64,000 bases of DNA from positions 1,940,883 through 2,004,882 of the forward strand of contig NC_020888.1 in NCBI RefSeq assembly GCF_000355675.1. Reading direction: 5' to 3'. The translations under genes were made by a program, and so were the position numbers. The notes beneath the pieces were generated by a model, which worked only from the letters and a program-made list of their open reading frames with translations, was not told where the DNA came from and did not search any database. The stretch is from Thalassolituus oleivorans MIL-1 (lineage in GTDB: Bacteria > Pseudomonadota > Gammaproteobacteria > Pseudomonadales > Oceanobacteraceae). Position 1 is the first letter of the stretch; the number at the start of each line of letters is the position of its first letter. Shown piece after piece: positions 38,355 through 47,038 of the stretch.

Positions 38355-38978
38355 TCAGCCGCGCTTAGTCAGCACTTCATCAATTAGGCCATAAGCCTTT
38401 GCCACATCAGCATCCATGAAGTTATCGCGCTCTGTATCTGCGGCAATCTTCTCTAGAGACTGACCCGTATGATGAGCCAGAATGCTGTTCAAGCGCTCTT
38501 TCGTGTTTTGAATGTTAGCAGCCTGAATCAAGATGTCTGTTGCTTGACCCTGAGCACCACCACTTGGCTGGTGAATCATGACGCGAGAATTTGGAACGCT
38601 GAAGCGTTTACCCGGCGCGCCTGCTGCCAACAAAAAGGCACCCATACTACAAGCCTGACCAATGACCATGGTGCTAACGTCTGGCTTAATAAATTGCATC
38701 GTGTCGTAAATCGACATACCTGCGGTAACCGAACCACCAGGAGAGTTGATATACAGGTGAATATCTTTATCCGGATTTTCAGATTCTAAGAACAACAGCT
38801 GCGCAACAACCAAGTTAGCCATATGATCTTCAACTGGCCCAACTAGAAAAATAACGCGCTCTTTCAGTAATCGGGAATAGATATCGTAGGAACGTTCACC
38901 GCGAGCGGACTGTTCTACGACCATGGGTACCAGAGCATTCTGGATAGTTTCTGATTGTTCTTTATTGGAGTCAAACAT
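38355..38978 (-). CDS. clpP: ATP-dependent Clp protease proteolytic subunit ClpP
   Basis: Serine protease forming a double-ring tetradecamer with ClpX or ClpA. 207 aa with triad Ser111 (GQACSMGAF), His136 ([10 protein letters not shown]) and Asp185 (ADTERDNFM), the same numbering as the E. coli precursor. A short N-terminal propeptide (about 14 residues) is expected to be removed. Located between tig and clpX. Confidence 0.96.
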   Translation of the reverse strand: MFDSNKEQSETIQNALVPMVVEQSARGERSYDIYSRLLKERVIFLVGPVEDHMANLVVAQLLFLESENPDKDIHLYINSPGGSVTAGMSIYDTMQFIKPDVSTMVIGQACSMGAFLLAAGAPGKRFSVPNSRVMIHQPSGGAQGQATDILIQAANIQNTKERLNSILAHHTGQSLEKIAADTERDNFMDADVAKAYGLIDEVLTKRG

Positions 38979-39012
38979 TCGGACTCTGCACTCCCTGACC
39001 TATGAATATTAA

Positions 39013-39043
39013 CAAAAACAGCCGTATCCTTCGATAACGGCTG
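39013..39043 (-). terminator. Terminator after tig
   Basis: Minus strand: CAGCCGTTATC pairs with GATACGGCTG (one bulge) around a 4-nt loop, followed by TTTTTGTT. It lies about 50 bp past the tig stop. Confidence 0.8.
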
Positions 39044-39091
39044 CTTTGAGTTTAGCCTTGAATTGGCTGAATGTCAGTTCCGATCAGAAAC

Positions 39092-40405
39092 TTATCGTGC
39101 AGATTGATTCACCAAACGAATAACTTCTTCGTAATTGGATTCAACCTGAGACACTTTAGCCTGAGCCAGAACTTTCTCAACAACCTGCTCTTCCAAAGCC
39201 AAAGCTTCAACCTGAGCTTTTTGCTGTGGGTTAGTGTTGTAATAAGTACGTACTTCTTCTGGATCTTGATATGACGCAGCAACTTCTTCAATCAAAGCTT
39301 CTACTTTTTCTGCCGAAGGCGTCAATTCATTAGCTTCGATCGCTGCGTTCATCAACAAACCAATCGCAACGCGCTTTTCGGCTTGTTCTTTGAACAATTC
39401 TTTCGGCAGCATGTTCATATCGAACTTCTGGCCACCACCAAACTGCTGAACAGCTTGCTGACGCAGGCGATCAATTTCTTGATCCACGAGCGATGCTGGT
39501 ACGTCGATATTGTTGCTTTCAACCAAACCAGCAATCACTTGCTGCTTAGCTAGGTTACGCAAGCCACGAGCCAATTCACGATCCATATTCTTACGGATTT
39601 CTGACTTAAACTCAGCCAAGTCAGCAGTTTCGATACCGAACGAACCAAAGAACTCAGCGTTCAATTCTGGCAGCTCAGGCTTCTTAACGGTTTGCACAGA
39701 TACTTTGAACTGAGCAGGCTTACCTTTCAATTCTTCTTTGTGGTAATCCTCTGGGAAAGCAACGTCAAGCGTCTTCTCTTCGCCCGCTTTCGCGCCTACA
39801 AGGCCCGTTTCAAAACCTGGGATCATAGAGTTAGAACCCAAAGTTAGGCTATAGCCTGCAGCCTTACCGCCTTCAAACGCTTCACCATCGATGAAACCTT
39901 CGAAATCAATAACTACTTGGTCGCCATCAACGGCAGCTTCAGTGCTCTCTTCCCACTTAGCATGTTGCTTTTGTAGGTTTGTTAGCATGTTTTCAAGATC
40001 CGCATCAGTCACTTCAGCGGCTTTTTGCTCAACTTCAATTGCAGAGAAATCAGCAAGAGTGATCTCTGGATATACTTCAAACGTCGCTTTGAACTCTAAG
40101 TCTTTGCCGTCTTCATCAACGGTCGGCTCAAAGTTAGGCATACCCGCCAACTTCAAATCTTCGTCTTGAACAGCTTTAAAGAAAGACTGTTGCATTTGCT
40201 GGTAAATAGCTTCGTAACGAGCTTGCTTACCAAACATTTTTTTCGCTACGGCTGGAGGAATTTTACCAGCACGGAAACCATCAATACGGCGGCCTTTTGA
40301 CAGCTTTTTCAGTTCAACAACAACTTTCTCTTCTACTTCTGCTGCTGGAACACCAATGGTCATACAACGCTGAAGACCAGATGTTGTCTCAATGGACACT
40401 TGCAT
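39092..40405 (-). CDS. tig: Trigger factor (ribosome-associated chaperone)
   Basis: Ribosome-bound chaperone with peptidyl-prolyl isomerase activity, 437 aa. The N-terminal ribosome-binding signature GRRIDGFRAGKIP is present (FRxGKxP type), followed by the FKBP-like domain (about 160-245; DQVVIDFEGFIDGEAFEGGKA in parts) and a helical C-terminal cradle. First gene of tig-clpP-clpX; tRNA genes lie upstream. Confidence 0.95.
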   Translation of the reverse strand: MQVSIETTSGLQRCMTIGVPAAEVEEKVVVELKKLSKGRRIDGFRAGKIPPAVAKKMFGKQARYEAIYQQMQQSFFKAVQDEDLKLAGMPNFEPTVDEDGKDLEFKATFEVYPEITLADFSAIEVEQKAAEVTDADLENMLTNLQKQHAKWEESTEAAVDGDQVVIDFEGFIDGEAFEGGKAAGYSLTLGSNSMIPGFETGLVGAKAGEEKTLDVAFPEDYHKEELKGKPAQFKVSVQTVKKPELPELNAEFFGSFGIETADLAEFKSEIRKNMDRELARGLRNLAKQQVIAGLVESNNIDVPASLVDQEIDRLRQQAVQQFGGGQKFDMNMLPKELFKEQAEKRVAIGLLMNAAIEANELTPSAEKVEALIEEVAASYQDPEEVRTYYNTNPQQKAQVEALALEEQVVEKVLAQAKVSQVESNYEEVIRLVNQSAR

Positions 40406-40578
40406 AGATGCCTCTCAATACACGATTACAATGACGCAACAAGCTAACGGCTCGCTACAATAAATTCTGAAGGTCGCGGATTATAGCCCAAGGATTAAAG
40501 CGAATGAAACCATTTGCTGCCAGATTAGCTACAGGCGCGGAACATTTAGAGAAGATTAGGAGGTATACGGGGAAGAAG

Positions 40579-40654
40579 TGGGGTGGCCGACGGGGATCGA
40601 ACCCGCGACAACAGGAATCACAATCCTGGACTCTACCAACTGAGCTACGGCCAC
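40579..40654 (-). tRNA. tRNA-His (GTG)
   Basis: Cloverleaf with encoded CCA. The acceptor GTGGCCG pairs with CGGCCAC; a further G at 40655 can serve as the G-1 unique to tRNA-His, opposite C73. The anticodon loop ATTGTGATT carries GTG. Third of three tRNAs transcribed toward tig. Confidence 0.96.
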
Positions 40655-40682
40655 CACATTGTTTGCTGAGCTTGCCAAATAA

Positions 40683-40759
40683 TGGCGCACCCGGCAGGGA
40701 TTGAACCTGCAACCCTCGGCTTAGAAGGCCGATGCTCTATCCAATTGAGCTACGGGCGC
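40683..40759 (-). tRNA. tRNA-Arg (TCT)
   Basis: 77-nt cloverleaf, acceptor GCGCCCG, D-arm TAGCTCAATTGGATAGA, anticodon loop CTTCTAA carrying TCT, T-loop GGTTCAATCC, and encoded CCA. Confidence 0.96.
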
Positions 40760-40785
40760 ATGTCCATTCAATCCAAGGGATTAAA

Positions 40786-40862
40786 TGGTCGGGGTAGAGA
40801 GATTCGAACTCCCGACATCCTGGTCCCAAACCAGGCGCGCTACCAGACTGCGCTATACCCCG
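40786..40862 (-). tRNA. tRNA-Pro (TGG)
   Basis: 77-nt cloverleaf, acceptor CGGGGTA, D-arm TAGCGCAGTCTGGTAGC, anticodon loop TTTGGGA carrying TGG, T-loop AGTTCGAATC, and encoded CCA. First in the Pro-Arg-His cluster, which keeps the order seen in other gammaproteobacteria. Confidence 0.96.
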
Positions 40863-40903
40863 AACAACACTATCAGAGCAATGCCCCTCAAGTGGCTGCG
40901 CAT

Positions 40904-40930
40904 ATTATAGATCGCCCCTTGGGTCGTCAA
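40904..40930 (-). promoter_or_regulatory. Candidate promoter of the Pro-Arg-His tRNA operon
   Basis: Minus strand: TTGACG (40930-40925), 15 bp, then a perfect TATAAT (40909-40904), about 40 bp before tRNA-Pro, with a GC-rich discriminator (ATGCGCAGCC) as in stringently controlled stable-RNA promoters. The spacing is shorter than ideal. Confidence 0.55.
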
Positions 40931-41077
40931 CGACTTTTTGAAAAAAATGTGTAAAAACAACCGGTTCCACTCTTTTTGAGGTTTAGTGGTGATTCATAAC
41001 CCCTACCCTCTTTGTTTTAACCGCTCAGCGTGAGAAAATCGCGCGCTTTGATGAATAGCTACAGGTTAATCGCTCCT

Positions 41078-41935
41078 ATGACCGCAACACTGATCGATGG
41101 CAAGGCAACTGCCGAAGCAATGCGTGAATCCATTAAACGCAAGGTAGAGGTACGGCTAGCAGCCGGTCAACGCGCTCCCGGATTAGCGGTAATTCTTGTC
41201 GGCTCAGACCCTGCGTCAGAAGTTTATGTATCGCACAAGCGTAAAGACTGCGAACAAGTTGGCATCATCAGCAAAGCTTACGATTTACCCGCTACAACCA
41301 GCCAACAAGAACTGATCGAGCTAATTGATCAACTCAACAACGACGCTGAAATCGACGGCATATTGGTACAACTACCACTACCCGCTGGTTTAAAAGCTGA
41401 TGAAATTTTAGAGCGCATTGCACCAACCAAAGATGTTGATGGTTTTCACCCATTTAACGTAGGTCGCTTAGCGCAGCGTATTCCGCTATTACGCCCTTGC
41501 ACCCCTGCTGGCATCGTAGATTTACTCGACGGCACTGGTCACGACATCACCGGCATGCACGCTGTAATTGTTGGTGCTTCCAATATCGTTGGCCGCCCAA
41601 TGGGGCTAGAACTGCTATTAAAAGGCTGCACAGTGACGACTTGTCACCGCTTTACCAAAGACCTAGCGTCATTTGTAAGCCAAGCCGACATCGTGGTCGT
41701 TGCGGTTGGTAAGCCTGGCATCGTAAAAGGCGAATGGATCAAAGAAGGCGCCATCGTTATCGACGTGGGCATCAACCGCTTAGACAACGGCAAACTGGTT
41801 GGCGACGTTGATTTTGCCGCTGCCGCAGAGCGCGCTAGTTTTATCACTCCAGTTCCTGGTGGCGTCGGCCCAATGACCCGCGCAAAGCTGTTAGAGAACA
41901 CGCTAATTGCCTGTGAGTCATTGCATAAAGCCTAA
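41078..41935 (+). CDS. folD: Bifunctional methylenetetrahydrofolate dehydrogenase/cyclohydrolase FolD
   Basis: Interconverts 5,10-methylene-, methenyl- and 10-formyl-THF. 285 aa: catalytic Tyr/Lys region [26 protein letters not shown], the active-site [14 protein letters not shown], the NADP-binding [15 protein letters not shown] and the C-terminal [19 protein letters not shown] 41078 begins the conserved [10 protein letters not shown]; the upstream in-frame ATG codons at 41030 and 41051 are not conserved. In Pseudomonas folD adjoins cysS; here about 9.8 kb of accessory DNA separates them. Confidence 0.95.
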   Translation: MTATLIDGKATAEAMRESIKRKVEVRLAAGQRAPGLAVILVGSDPASEVYVSHKRKDCEQVGIISKAYDLPATTSQQELIELIDQLNNDAEIDGILVQLPLPAGLKADEILERIAPTKDVDGFHPFNVGRLAQRIPLLRPCTPAGIVDLLDGTGHDITGMHAVIVGASNIVGRPMGLELLLKGCTVTTCHRFTKDLASFVSQADIVVVAVGKPGIVKGEWIKEGAIVIDVGINRLDNGKLVGDVDFAAAAERASFITPVPGGVGPMTRAKLLENTLIACESLHKA

Positions 41936-41958
41936 CCAAACCGCAAAAAGCACCTAGA

Positions 41959-43071
41959 TCATTGCAACTGCCAGAGCTCGCCGCTGTCAGTTGCAATCCA
42001 GATACGACCTTTCGAATCTTCCAACAGCGCCCTTAGCCGCTGATTTTCTTCTTCAAAGTAACGCTGTTCATTAGTAACCGATTCGCCCCTCATCACTACG
42101 CGATTTAGATGCTGCAATTTCAGCGCACCCAATAAAAAATCACCCTGCCAGTCATACCGATTTTGCTTAACCGTGAGCAAACTTCCCGGTGCAATAGAGG
42201 GTATATAAACCTTTTTAGCGTCAATCATGCCGGGCTTAGACTCCTCACCGACGCTTAATGGCCCCCAGTATTCCTTACCTAAAGACACCTCAGCCCAACC
42301 GTAATTACCGCCCTTTTCGATACGATTTAGCTCATCACCACCGCGCGGGCCGTGTTCGCTCTCCCACAACTGACCTTTACGAACCGCCAAACCTTGTGGA
42401 TTGCGATGGCCATAACTCCAGATCTCAGGCAATGCACCTCCTCTTCCGACAAAAGGATTGTCTGCCGGCACACGCCCATCACGATGCAATCGTATTATGC
42501 TTCCGGCGTGCGTAGTGAGATCTTGGCCATTGGCGCGATTACCGCGATCACCCACGCCAAAAAACACATAATCACCAATAAACGCGATACGACTACCAAA
42601 ATGACGCCCTTCCTCACTGGCCGACTTAGTCACCAACAAGGTTTGCCAATTTTGTAGCGCCGTTAACGAATCATTCAACTTCGCTCGCCCGAGTGCGGTT
42701 GCGCCCATGTCGTTATTGACGGGCGTAGCGTAAGTGAAATAAATCCAACCTAAATCGCTATCACCCAGCTTATAGTCAGAAGGTACCGCAACATCCAGCA
42801 AGCCACCTTGCCCTATCACCGCCACCTTCGGCGCCCCACCAACCAATGTTTTAACTCCAGAATCCATATCAAACAACACCAACGAACCCGCTTTTTGCGT
42901 AATCAGTAAATGCTTATCCGACACCTGAGCCATCCCCCAGGGCTTACTAAAACCTTTAACCATTACATTAGGCTTGGGCGAGACGTCCGCCAACGCGCCA
43001 CTAAAAAAGAGCGGCGAAAACAGAAGTAAAAACCAATGAAGCCTAAAAACAGAAGACGCAACAGAGAACAT
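41959..43071 (-). CDS. PQQ-dependent soluble aldose sugar dehydrogenase family protein (YliI-like)
   Basis: About 370-aa secreted six-bladed beta-propeller of the glucose/sorbosone dehydrogenase family. It has a signal peptide (about 1-28, LHWFLLLFSPLFFSGALA). SYGHRNPQGLAV holds the conserved catalytic His, and ESEHGPRGGDELNRIEKGG and NYGWAEVSLG are family hallmarks. E. coli YliI (Asd) oxidises aldoses with PQQ. No PQQ-synthesis genes are in the window. ATG 43071 is preferred over TTG 43077. Convergent with folD. Confidence 0.85.
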   Translation of the reverse strand: MFSVASSVFRLHWFLLLFSPLFFSGALADVSPKPNVMVKGFSKPWGMAQVSDKHLLITQKAGSLVLFDMDSGVKTLVGGAPKVAVIGQGGLLDVAVPSDYKLGDSDLGWIYFTYATPVNNDMGATALGRAKLNDSLTALQNWQTLLVTKSASEEGRHFGSRIAFIGDYVFFGVGDRGNRANGQDLTTHAGSIIRLHRDGRVPADNPFVGRGGALPEIWSYGHRNPQGLAVRKGQLWESEHGPRGGDELNRIEKGGNYGWAEVSLGKEYWGPLSVGEESKPGMIDAKKVYIPSIAPGSLLTVKQNRYDWQGDFLLGALKLQHLNRVVMRGESVTNEQRYFEEENQRLRALLEDSKGRIWIATDSGELWQLQ

Positions 43072-43285
43072 GGGCAAACCTTGTATTTATTAAGAGTGAA
43101 TACACAGACATTGATAATTCTGACAGCATACCAGCCGATTTGTATCCTCATTTTAAAAACAAGAATTCGCTGTCACATACTGCGATTATTGAAACTAATA
43201 ACCAGTGGCCAGATTGCTTGATCATTAACCCACGCATCATCACCGGCTAGGGTATGATGATTTTGTAACCCACCTTGGGATCATT

Positions 43286-44137
43286 ATGAAACGTTATAAA
43301 ATTATTCATCGCACGTATTACAACTACAGCGACACAGTAACGCTCGGTGCCCAGCATCTGCTCTTGCGCCCACGTGAAGGTCACGACCTGCGCATCGAAT
43401 CGTTTGTATTGAAAATTTCACCCGATGCGAAAATTTATTGGCATCGTGATGTCGAAGGTAATTCGGTTGCCATCGCTAACTTTTCCAGCCCTACACAGCA
43501 ACTCACCATTGAAAGTGAAGTCATTATTCAACAGTACAATGAATCACCGTTGGATTTCATCGTTGCTGATTATGCGATTAATTATCCTTTTTTATACAGC
43601 AAGAGCGATCAGTTTTTACTATCACCCTACCGGGTATTACCCGACCAAAAAACGCGAGAATTATTGAATAACTGGATATTTAATGTCTGGAAGTCAGGCG
43701 AACAAGTCCAAACTTATACCCTGCTACAACGACTTGCTAAAACCGTATACACCACACTCTCATACAAAGTAAGGGAAGAGCCCGGCGTGCAAACCGCCGA
43801 GCAAACGCTCTCGCTCGGTTCTGGATCATGCCGTGATTTTGCCCTGCTGTTTATGGAAGCGGTTAAATGCCTCGGGCTCGCAGCTCGATTTGTCAGTGGC
43901 TATTTGCATGCGCCATTAATGTCGAACCAAGTAGGCTCGACTCACGCATGGGCCGAAGTGTATATACCCGGCGGCGGTTGGAAAGGATTTGATCCGACGA
44001 TAGGCGACATAGTAGGCACAGATCACATCCCCGTCGCCGTATCACGGTTAGCAGAAGCCGTGCCGCCGATATCTGGATCCTTTGCGGGTTTTGCAGAATC
44101 GAAGCTGGATGTTGGGGTTTGGGTAAGTGCGTGTTGA
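43286..44137 (+). CDS. Transglutaminase-like cysteine protease family protein
   Basis: 283-aa protein: N-terminal bacterial transglutaminase-associated beta domain (YKIIHRTYYNYSDTVTLGAQ region), then a transglutaminase core with triad Cys182 (GSGSCRDFALL), His220 (STHAWAEVYIPGGGW) and Asp236 (GFDPTIGD). No signal peptide, so cytoplasmic. Such proteins often cluster with circularly permuted ATP-grasp and alpha-E genes, but those are absent here and it stands alone. The substrate is unknown; peptide or isopeptide hydrolysis is more likely than cross-linking. Confidence 0.85.
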   Translation: MKRYKIIHRTYYNYSDTVTLGAQHLLLRPREGHDLRIESFVLKISPDAKIYWHRDVEGNSVAIANFSSPTQQLTIESEVIIQQYNESPLDFIVADYAINYPFLYSKSDQFLLSPYRVLPDQKTRELLNNWIFNVWKSGEQVQTYTLLQRLAKTVYTTLSYKVREEPGVQTAEQTLSLGSGSCRDFALLFMEAVKCLGLAARFVSGYLHAPLMSNQVGSTHAWAEVYIPGGGWKGFDPTIGDIVGTDHIPVAVSRLAEAVPPISGSFAGFAESKLDVGVWVSAC

Positions 44138-44247
44138 ATAAATACAGAGATCTAGTGTGACCGTAGACAACAGATTAAGAGAATAGAGCCCAAGTAGATC
44201 GAGTCAGGCCCTATTGGGTTACTTTGCCGTTATTTCTGTTCCAAGCG

Positions 44248-44901
44248 TTACTGGCGATAGAGACGCACAATTTCGTAACGGTTAAAGCCGGTATGCCGTT
44301 GATGGTTATGGCCATAACAGAAATTGGAAAACAGATGTAGGAAAAAGAAAAAATCGTTACGGTTTTGAAACCAGTACTCACCGTAGTTTGGATCAAAGAA
44401 GCAGACGTCTTCTCCGTTCTGGCCGATATAAGCTGAAATAGCGTGAGAGCCGTTAGCGCGTTGTCCATCCAGGATAATCAAGACATGTCCACCTTGAATG
44501 CGTTCCAATTCAGTTTTCAGGGCACCACTGTTCATAGGTATTCGGGTACTAGAGTGAATACCAATACCCTGATTACGAAACCAGTTCTGGTATCCCATTC
44601 TCCAGTCTGGAAAAGTAGCTAAATTATTTTGCCACTGAGAAATGCGCTGGTATTCATTATGATTGAATGGAATAAAAGTGCGCGTATTGGGAATCCGGTA
44701 GGCACCCAAGTGGGTTACCAGTGAATCATCCAATGCATGATACTTGATCCAGTGGCAAGATAATCCCATACAAATCCCGTTGCCAGTTGGGGCTTGTATA
44801 AAGTGCAAGGGGAAGCCTTGACTGAAGTCCCATGTGCAGTGGCCTTGAAAATTATCGGCTAGTTGTTGAACATTGTTCAGAGGGTAAGCTCGGTGCGGCA
44901 T
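44248..44901 (-). CDS. YopT-like (peptidase C58) cysteine protease, free-standing
   Basis: 217-aa protein with all three landmarks of the YopT/AvrPphB family: Cys44 in GNGICMGLSCHW, His153 in NGSHAISAYIG and Asp170 in FFDPNYGEYWF. Spacing and the DPN-x-G motif fit family C58. In YopT and AvrPphB these proteases are type III effectors; here there is no secretion signal, no extra toxin domain and no neighbouring secretion or immunity gene. ATG 44901 is chosen because GAAGGAG lies 7 nt upstream; a TTG five codons earlier is less likely. It lies in accessory DNA with short repeats on its 5' side. Role unknown; toxin or effector is inference. Confidence 0.78.
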   Translation of the reverse strand: MPHRAYPLNNVQQLADNFQGHCTWDFSQGFPLHFIQAPTGNGICMGLSCHWIKYHALDDSLVTHLGAYRIPNTRTFIPFNHNEYQRISQWQNNLATFPDWRMGYQNWFRNQGIGIHSSTRIPMNSGALKTELERIQGGHVLIILDGQRANGSHAISAYIGQNGEDVCFFDPNYGEYWFQNRNDFFFFLHLFSNFCYGHNHQRHTGFNRYEIVRLYRQ

Positions 44902-45011
44902 ATTATGCTCCTTCAAAGATATTAATTGCTGAGGGTTACATGCTTATACGGTGCGAGCTTGAGGAAAGTTGCAGTTGAATTTTTTATTTTTACGCATAAC
45001 TATGACTACGC

Positions 45012-45072
45012 GTAACGATGACTGTGCATGTACTTCTTAAACTATCCGCATAACGATGACTGTCCATGTACG
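45012..45072 (+). repeat. Two imperfect direct repeats with GATGACTGT core
   Basis: TAACGATGACTGTGCATGTA at 45013 recurs as TAACGATGACTGTCCATGTA at 45051 (period 38, one mismatch). A degenerate third copy (CATAACTATGACTACG) starts near 44995. They lie between the exonuclease stop and the C58 protease start and share the GACTGTCCAT core seen elsewhere in the accessory region. Confidence 0.75.
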
Positions 45073-45092
45073 TCTAGCTCGTCACTAGAAAA

Positions 45093-45701
45093 CTAAACAA
45101 ATGAGTTGTTTGATTTCTCAATCTCGATCTCAACACACAGTGCAGAGTATGAATCGTTCGCCGCATATTTTAACTGATAATCCTGCAACGGAAATGCAGC
45201 CCAGTTGGACGTCTGAGCGCTTTTTGTTAGACGTTGCCCAAACAACATGGCAACAGCAACTCTCGCGCCTACCTTCTGTTTAACACCGGTAAACTTCTGC
45301 ACTTTTGACGAAAGCTCTAGAGTGTTTTCTACCTTAATACCAAACTTCTGAAGAATTATTTTTTTATCATCAGCCAACCCAAAGCCGACTTTTTTGATGC
45401 TTGCATTACTCAATACTTGAGCAGTTTCCTCAACGGCTTCAGGAAATATCGTAGGAAAAATGAATGTTTTTGACAGGCAAGATAGCTGAATAAGATGAGG
45501 GCCAGAACTTACCTCTCCTTTTTTAAAGGTAGGCTTACTCTCAGTATCAAACCCAAGCACTGAATGTTTTATCAACTCAGAGACAGCCGCAATTGCCTCC
45601 GCCTTATTGGTTACAACGACAATATTAGCCAGATCAACACCTTGATAAACCGGTAATTCTCTAATCTGTTCCTTGGTTGGCCTGTTAAAGGGGACTTCCA
45701 C
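45093..45701 (-). CDS. Lone DEDDy 3'-5' exonuclease domain protein
   Basis: 202-aa single exonuclease domain of the RNase D/WRN type. Exo I is VLGFDTESKPTF (Asp, Glu), Exo II lies at KKVGFGLADDKKIL, and Exo III is LKYAANDSYSAL (Tyr, Asp), giving the DEDDy set. There is no HRDC or helicase domain. The GTG start at 45701 is supported by GGAGG 9 nt upstream. Small proteins of this kind occur as scattered accessory genes. RNA or DNA as substrate cannot be told. Located between two repeat arrays. Confidence 0.78.
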   Translation of the reverse strand: MEVPFNRPTKEQIRELPVYQGVDLANIVVVTNKAEAIAAVSELIKHSVLGFDTESKPTFKKGEVSSGPHLIQLSCLSKTFIFPTIFPEAVEETAQVLSNASIKKVGFGLADDKKIILQKFGIKVENTLELSSKVQKFTGVKQKVGARVAVAMLFGQRLTKSAQTSNWAAFPLQDYQLKYAANDSYSALCVEIEIEKSNNSFV

Positions 45702-45763
45702 TAAATGCTACCTCCAATAAATGCGTATCCAAAAATAGCTCTCTTTAAACTCGTGAGAGTAAC

Positions 45764-45819
45764 TGATTAGAGTGACTGTCCATTTAGTTATTGATTAGAG
45801 TGACTGTCCATTTAGTTAT
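45764..45819 (+). repeat. Perfect tandem duplication of a 28-bp unit with GTGACTGTCCAT core
   Basis: Two identical 28-bp copies (45764-45791 and 45792-45819), each starting TGATTAGAGTGACTGTCC. They end 8 bp before the stop codon of the TRIC-family gene. The core recurs inverted at 47286-47297. Confidence 0.95.
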
Positions 45820-45827
45820 AGTTAGGA

Positions 45828-46448
45828 CTAATCCTGCCAGCGCTCAGGGCTGTATGAAAATACCGGCAGAGATAACTGCCATCGGATAGCGATTAAACGC
45901 AATGCCAGGCCACAGCTGAACGAAGCCAGCAAGGTGAGGTCATGATCAAACCCAGCGTCGTGCAGCGTCAGGTACAGCCCTGCAACCAAAAGAGAAACAC
46001 TCGCGTAAAGTTCTTTTTGCAACACCTGAGGGGTCTGATTGCAGAGAATATCGCGCAGAATGCCACCAAAAATACCGGTAATGACACCCGACATAATCAC
46101 CACCGGCAGGTCGTAATTCAGGGCCAGCGCAACATTACAGCCAATGATGGTGAAAGCCACCAGTCCCATAGCATCCAGAATCAAGAACAGTTGCTGCAAG
46201 CGATGCATAAAACGCGCGACCACCATGGTCATTAAACCGGCAGTAATCGTCAGATAAATGTAGGAAGGATGCTGGGTCCAGTTTACCGGGAAGTTACCCA
46301 ACAACATATCGCGCACAGTACCGCCGCCGAGCGCGGTAATAAAAGCAATCAACACCACGCCAAACATATCCATCTGACGTTTGCCGGCGGCAAGTGCCCC
46401 AGACATGGCTTCAGCGGTAATAGCAATAAGATAGACAGTCGTAAGCAC
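45828..46448 (-). CDS. TRIC/UPF0126 family membrane protein, probable glycine transporter
   Basis: 206 aa with about seven membrane helices in two similar halves, each with the family motif: GGGTVRDMLLGNFPV and GGILRDILCNQTPQVL. TVYLIAITAEAMSGALAAGKR is the conserved N-terminus. UPF0126 members have been linked to glycine transport, and this copy sits right behind a tandem glycine riboswitch, which supports that role here. The start is GTG 46448 with GGAG 6 nt upstream; the frame stays open to 46724 only because the riboswitch happens to lack stops in it. The protein ends just before the 28-bp tandem repeat. Confidence 0.85.
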   Translation of the reverse strand: MLTTVYLIAITAEAMSGALAAGKRQMDMFGVVLIAFITALGGGTVRDMLLGNFPVNWTQHPSYIYLTITAGLMTMVVARFMHRLQQLFLILDAMGLVAFTIIGCNVALALNYDLPVVIMSGVITGIFGGILRDILCNQTPQVLQKELYASVSLLVAGLYLTLHDAGFDHDLTLLASFSCGLALRLIAIRWQLSLPVFSYSPERWQD

Positions 46449-46480
46449 ACAGAGCTCCAGTGAAAGTCTGTGCCCCTCCC

Positions 46481-46662
46481 CCTGTCCTCGGTACCTGAGA
46501 GTTTGACCGGACACATAGGTATGGCCGGCTTGCTCCTTCGGTGGGTGCCTGAGCACCGCTCTCCAGATGGCAAATGTTTCTGAGTCGCAGTCCTGGGTAC
46601 CTGAGCGTTTATGGGAGTTTGCGCCTTCGGTGGCCAGCAGCGCTGGCTCTCTCCTGCGAGAG
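46481..46662 (-). ncRNA. Tandem glycine riboswitch
   Basis: Two glycine aptamers in series on the minus strand. Aptamer I (about 46660-46585): GGAGAGAGCC, CCACCGAAGGCGCAAACTCC and CTCAGGTACCCAGGAC. Aptamer II (about 46568-46481): GGAGAGCGG, CCACCGAAGGAGCAAGCC and AAACTCTCAGGTACCGAGGA with GACAGGGGG. These are the conserved glycine-aptamer core strings. A short linker joins them, and the TRIC-family RBS lies about 22 nt downstream. Tandem glycine riboswitches usually turn expression on with glycine. Confidence 0.93.
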
Positions 46663-46667
46663 CCAAC

Positions 46668-46696
46668 ATTGTAGACAATTGCCGTGAGAAACGGAA
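46668..46696 (-). promoter_or_regulatory. Candidate promoter of the glycine riboswitch transcript
   Basis: Minus strand: TTCCGT (46696-46691), 17 bp, TACAAT (46673-46668), placing the transcription start a few bases before aptamer I. The remaining bases 46697-46808 up to the DUF1348 relic show no other feature. Confidence 0.5.
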
Positions 46697-46808
46697 CCAG
46701 AGGCTTAACTCGAAACGCAATCAATCCTGAAGACTCAACTCTCCCTCCAGTACCAGTGGATCAAAATCATAGCCGTTTCATAGAAAGCCCCGTCCTAGAA
46801 CCCTCATC

Positions 46809-47025
46809 CTAAAACCCCAATTCGCTTAAACCCGGATGGTCGTCAGGGCGACGTCCCAATGGCCAATGAAACTTCCGCTCGTCTTCACGGATCGGATGCT
46901 CATTAATGCTCGCGATGCGCCAACGCAACCTTGTGTGGATCTCGGGAGTTCCAGCCATCCTCCGCGAGACGAATTTTCTCAATCGCGGTTTGCTCATTAA
47001 ACGGCGGTAAAGGGGGTCTGCTCAT
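46809..47025 (-). pseudogene. DUF1348 (NTF2-like) gene with internal deletion and frameshift
   Basis: From ATG 47025 (AAGGAG upstream) the frame encodes the DUF1348 N-terminus [18 protein letters not shown], then [18 protein letters not shown], and soon stops. Immediately after, another frame encodes the family C-terminus: [36 protein letters not shown]. About 100 central residues of the roughly 155-aa family are missing and the ends are out of frame. The junction is near 46920. Non-functional remnant of an NTF2-fold gene. Confidence 0.85.
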
Positions 47026-47038
47026 TTCATACACTCCT

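Noticed and set aside
40455-40954. Short open frames across the tRNA cluster
   Set aside because: They coincide with three clear tRNA cloverleaves; typical spurious ORFs over tRNA genes.
45764-45819. 28-bp repeats as a possible CRISPR array
   Set aside because: The two copies are directly adjacent with no spacer, and there are no cas genes nearby.
46449-46724. Extra N-terminal part of the TRIC-family protein
   Set aside because: The nucleotides match a tandem glycine riboswitch, the residues are not conserved, and a good RBS precedes GTG 46448.
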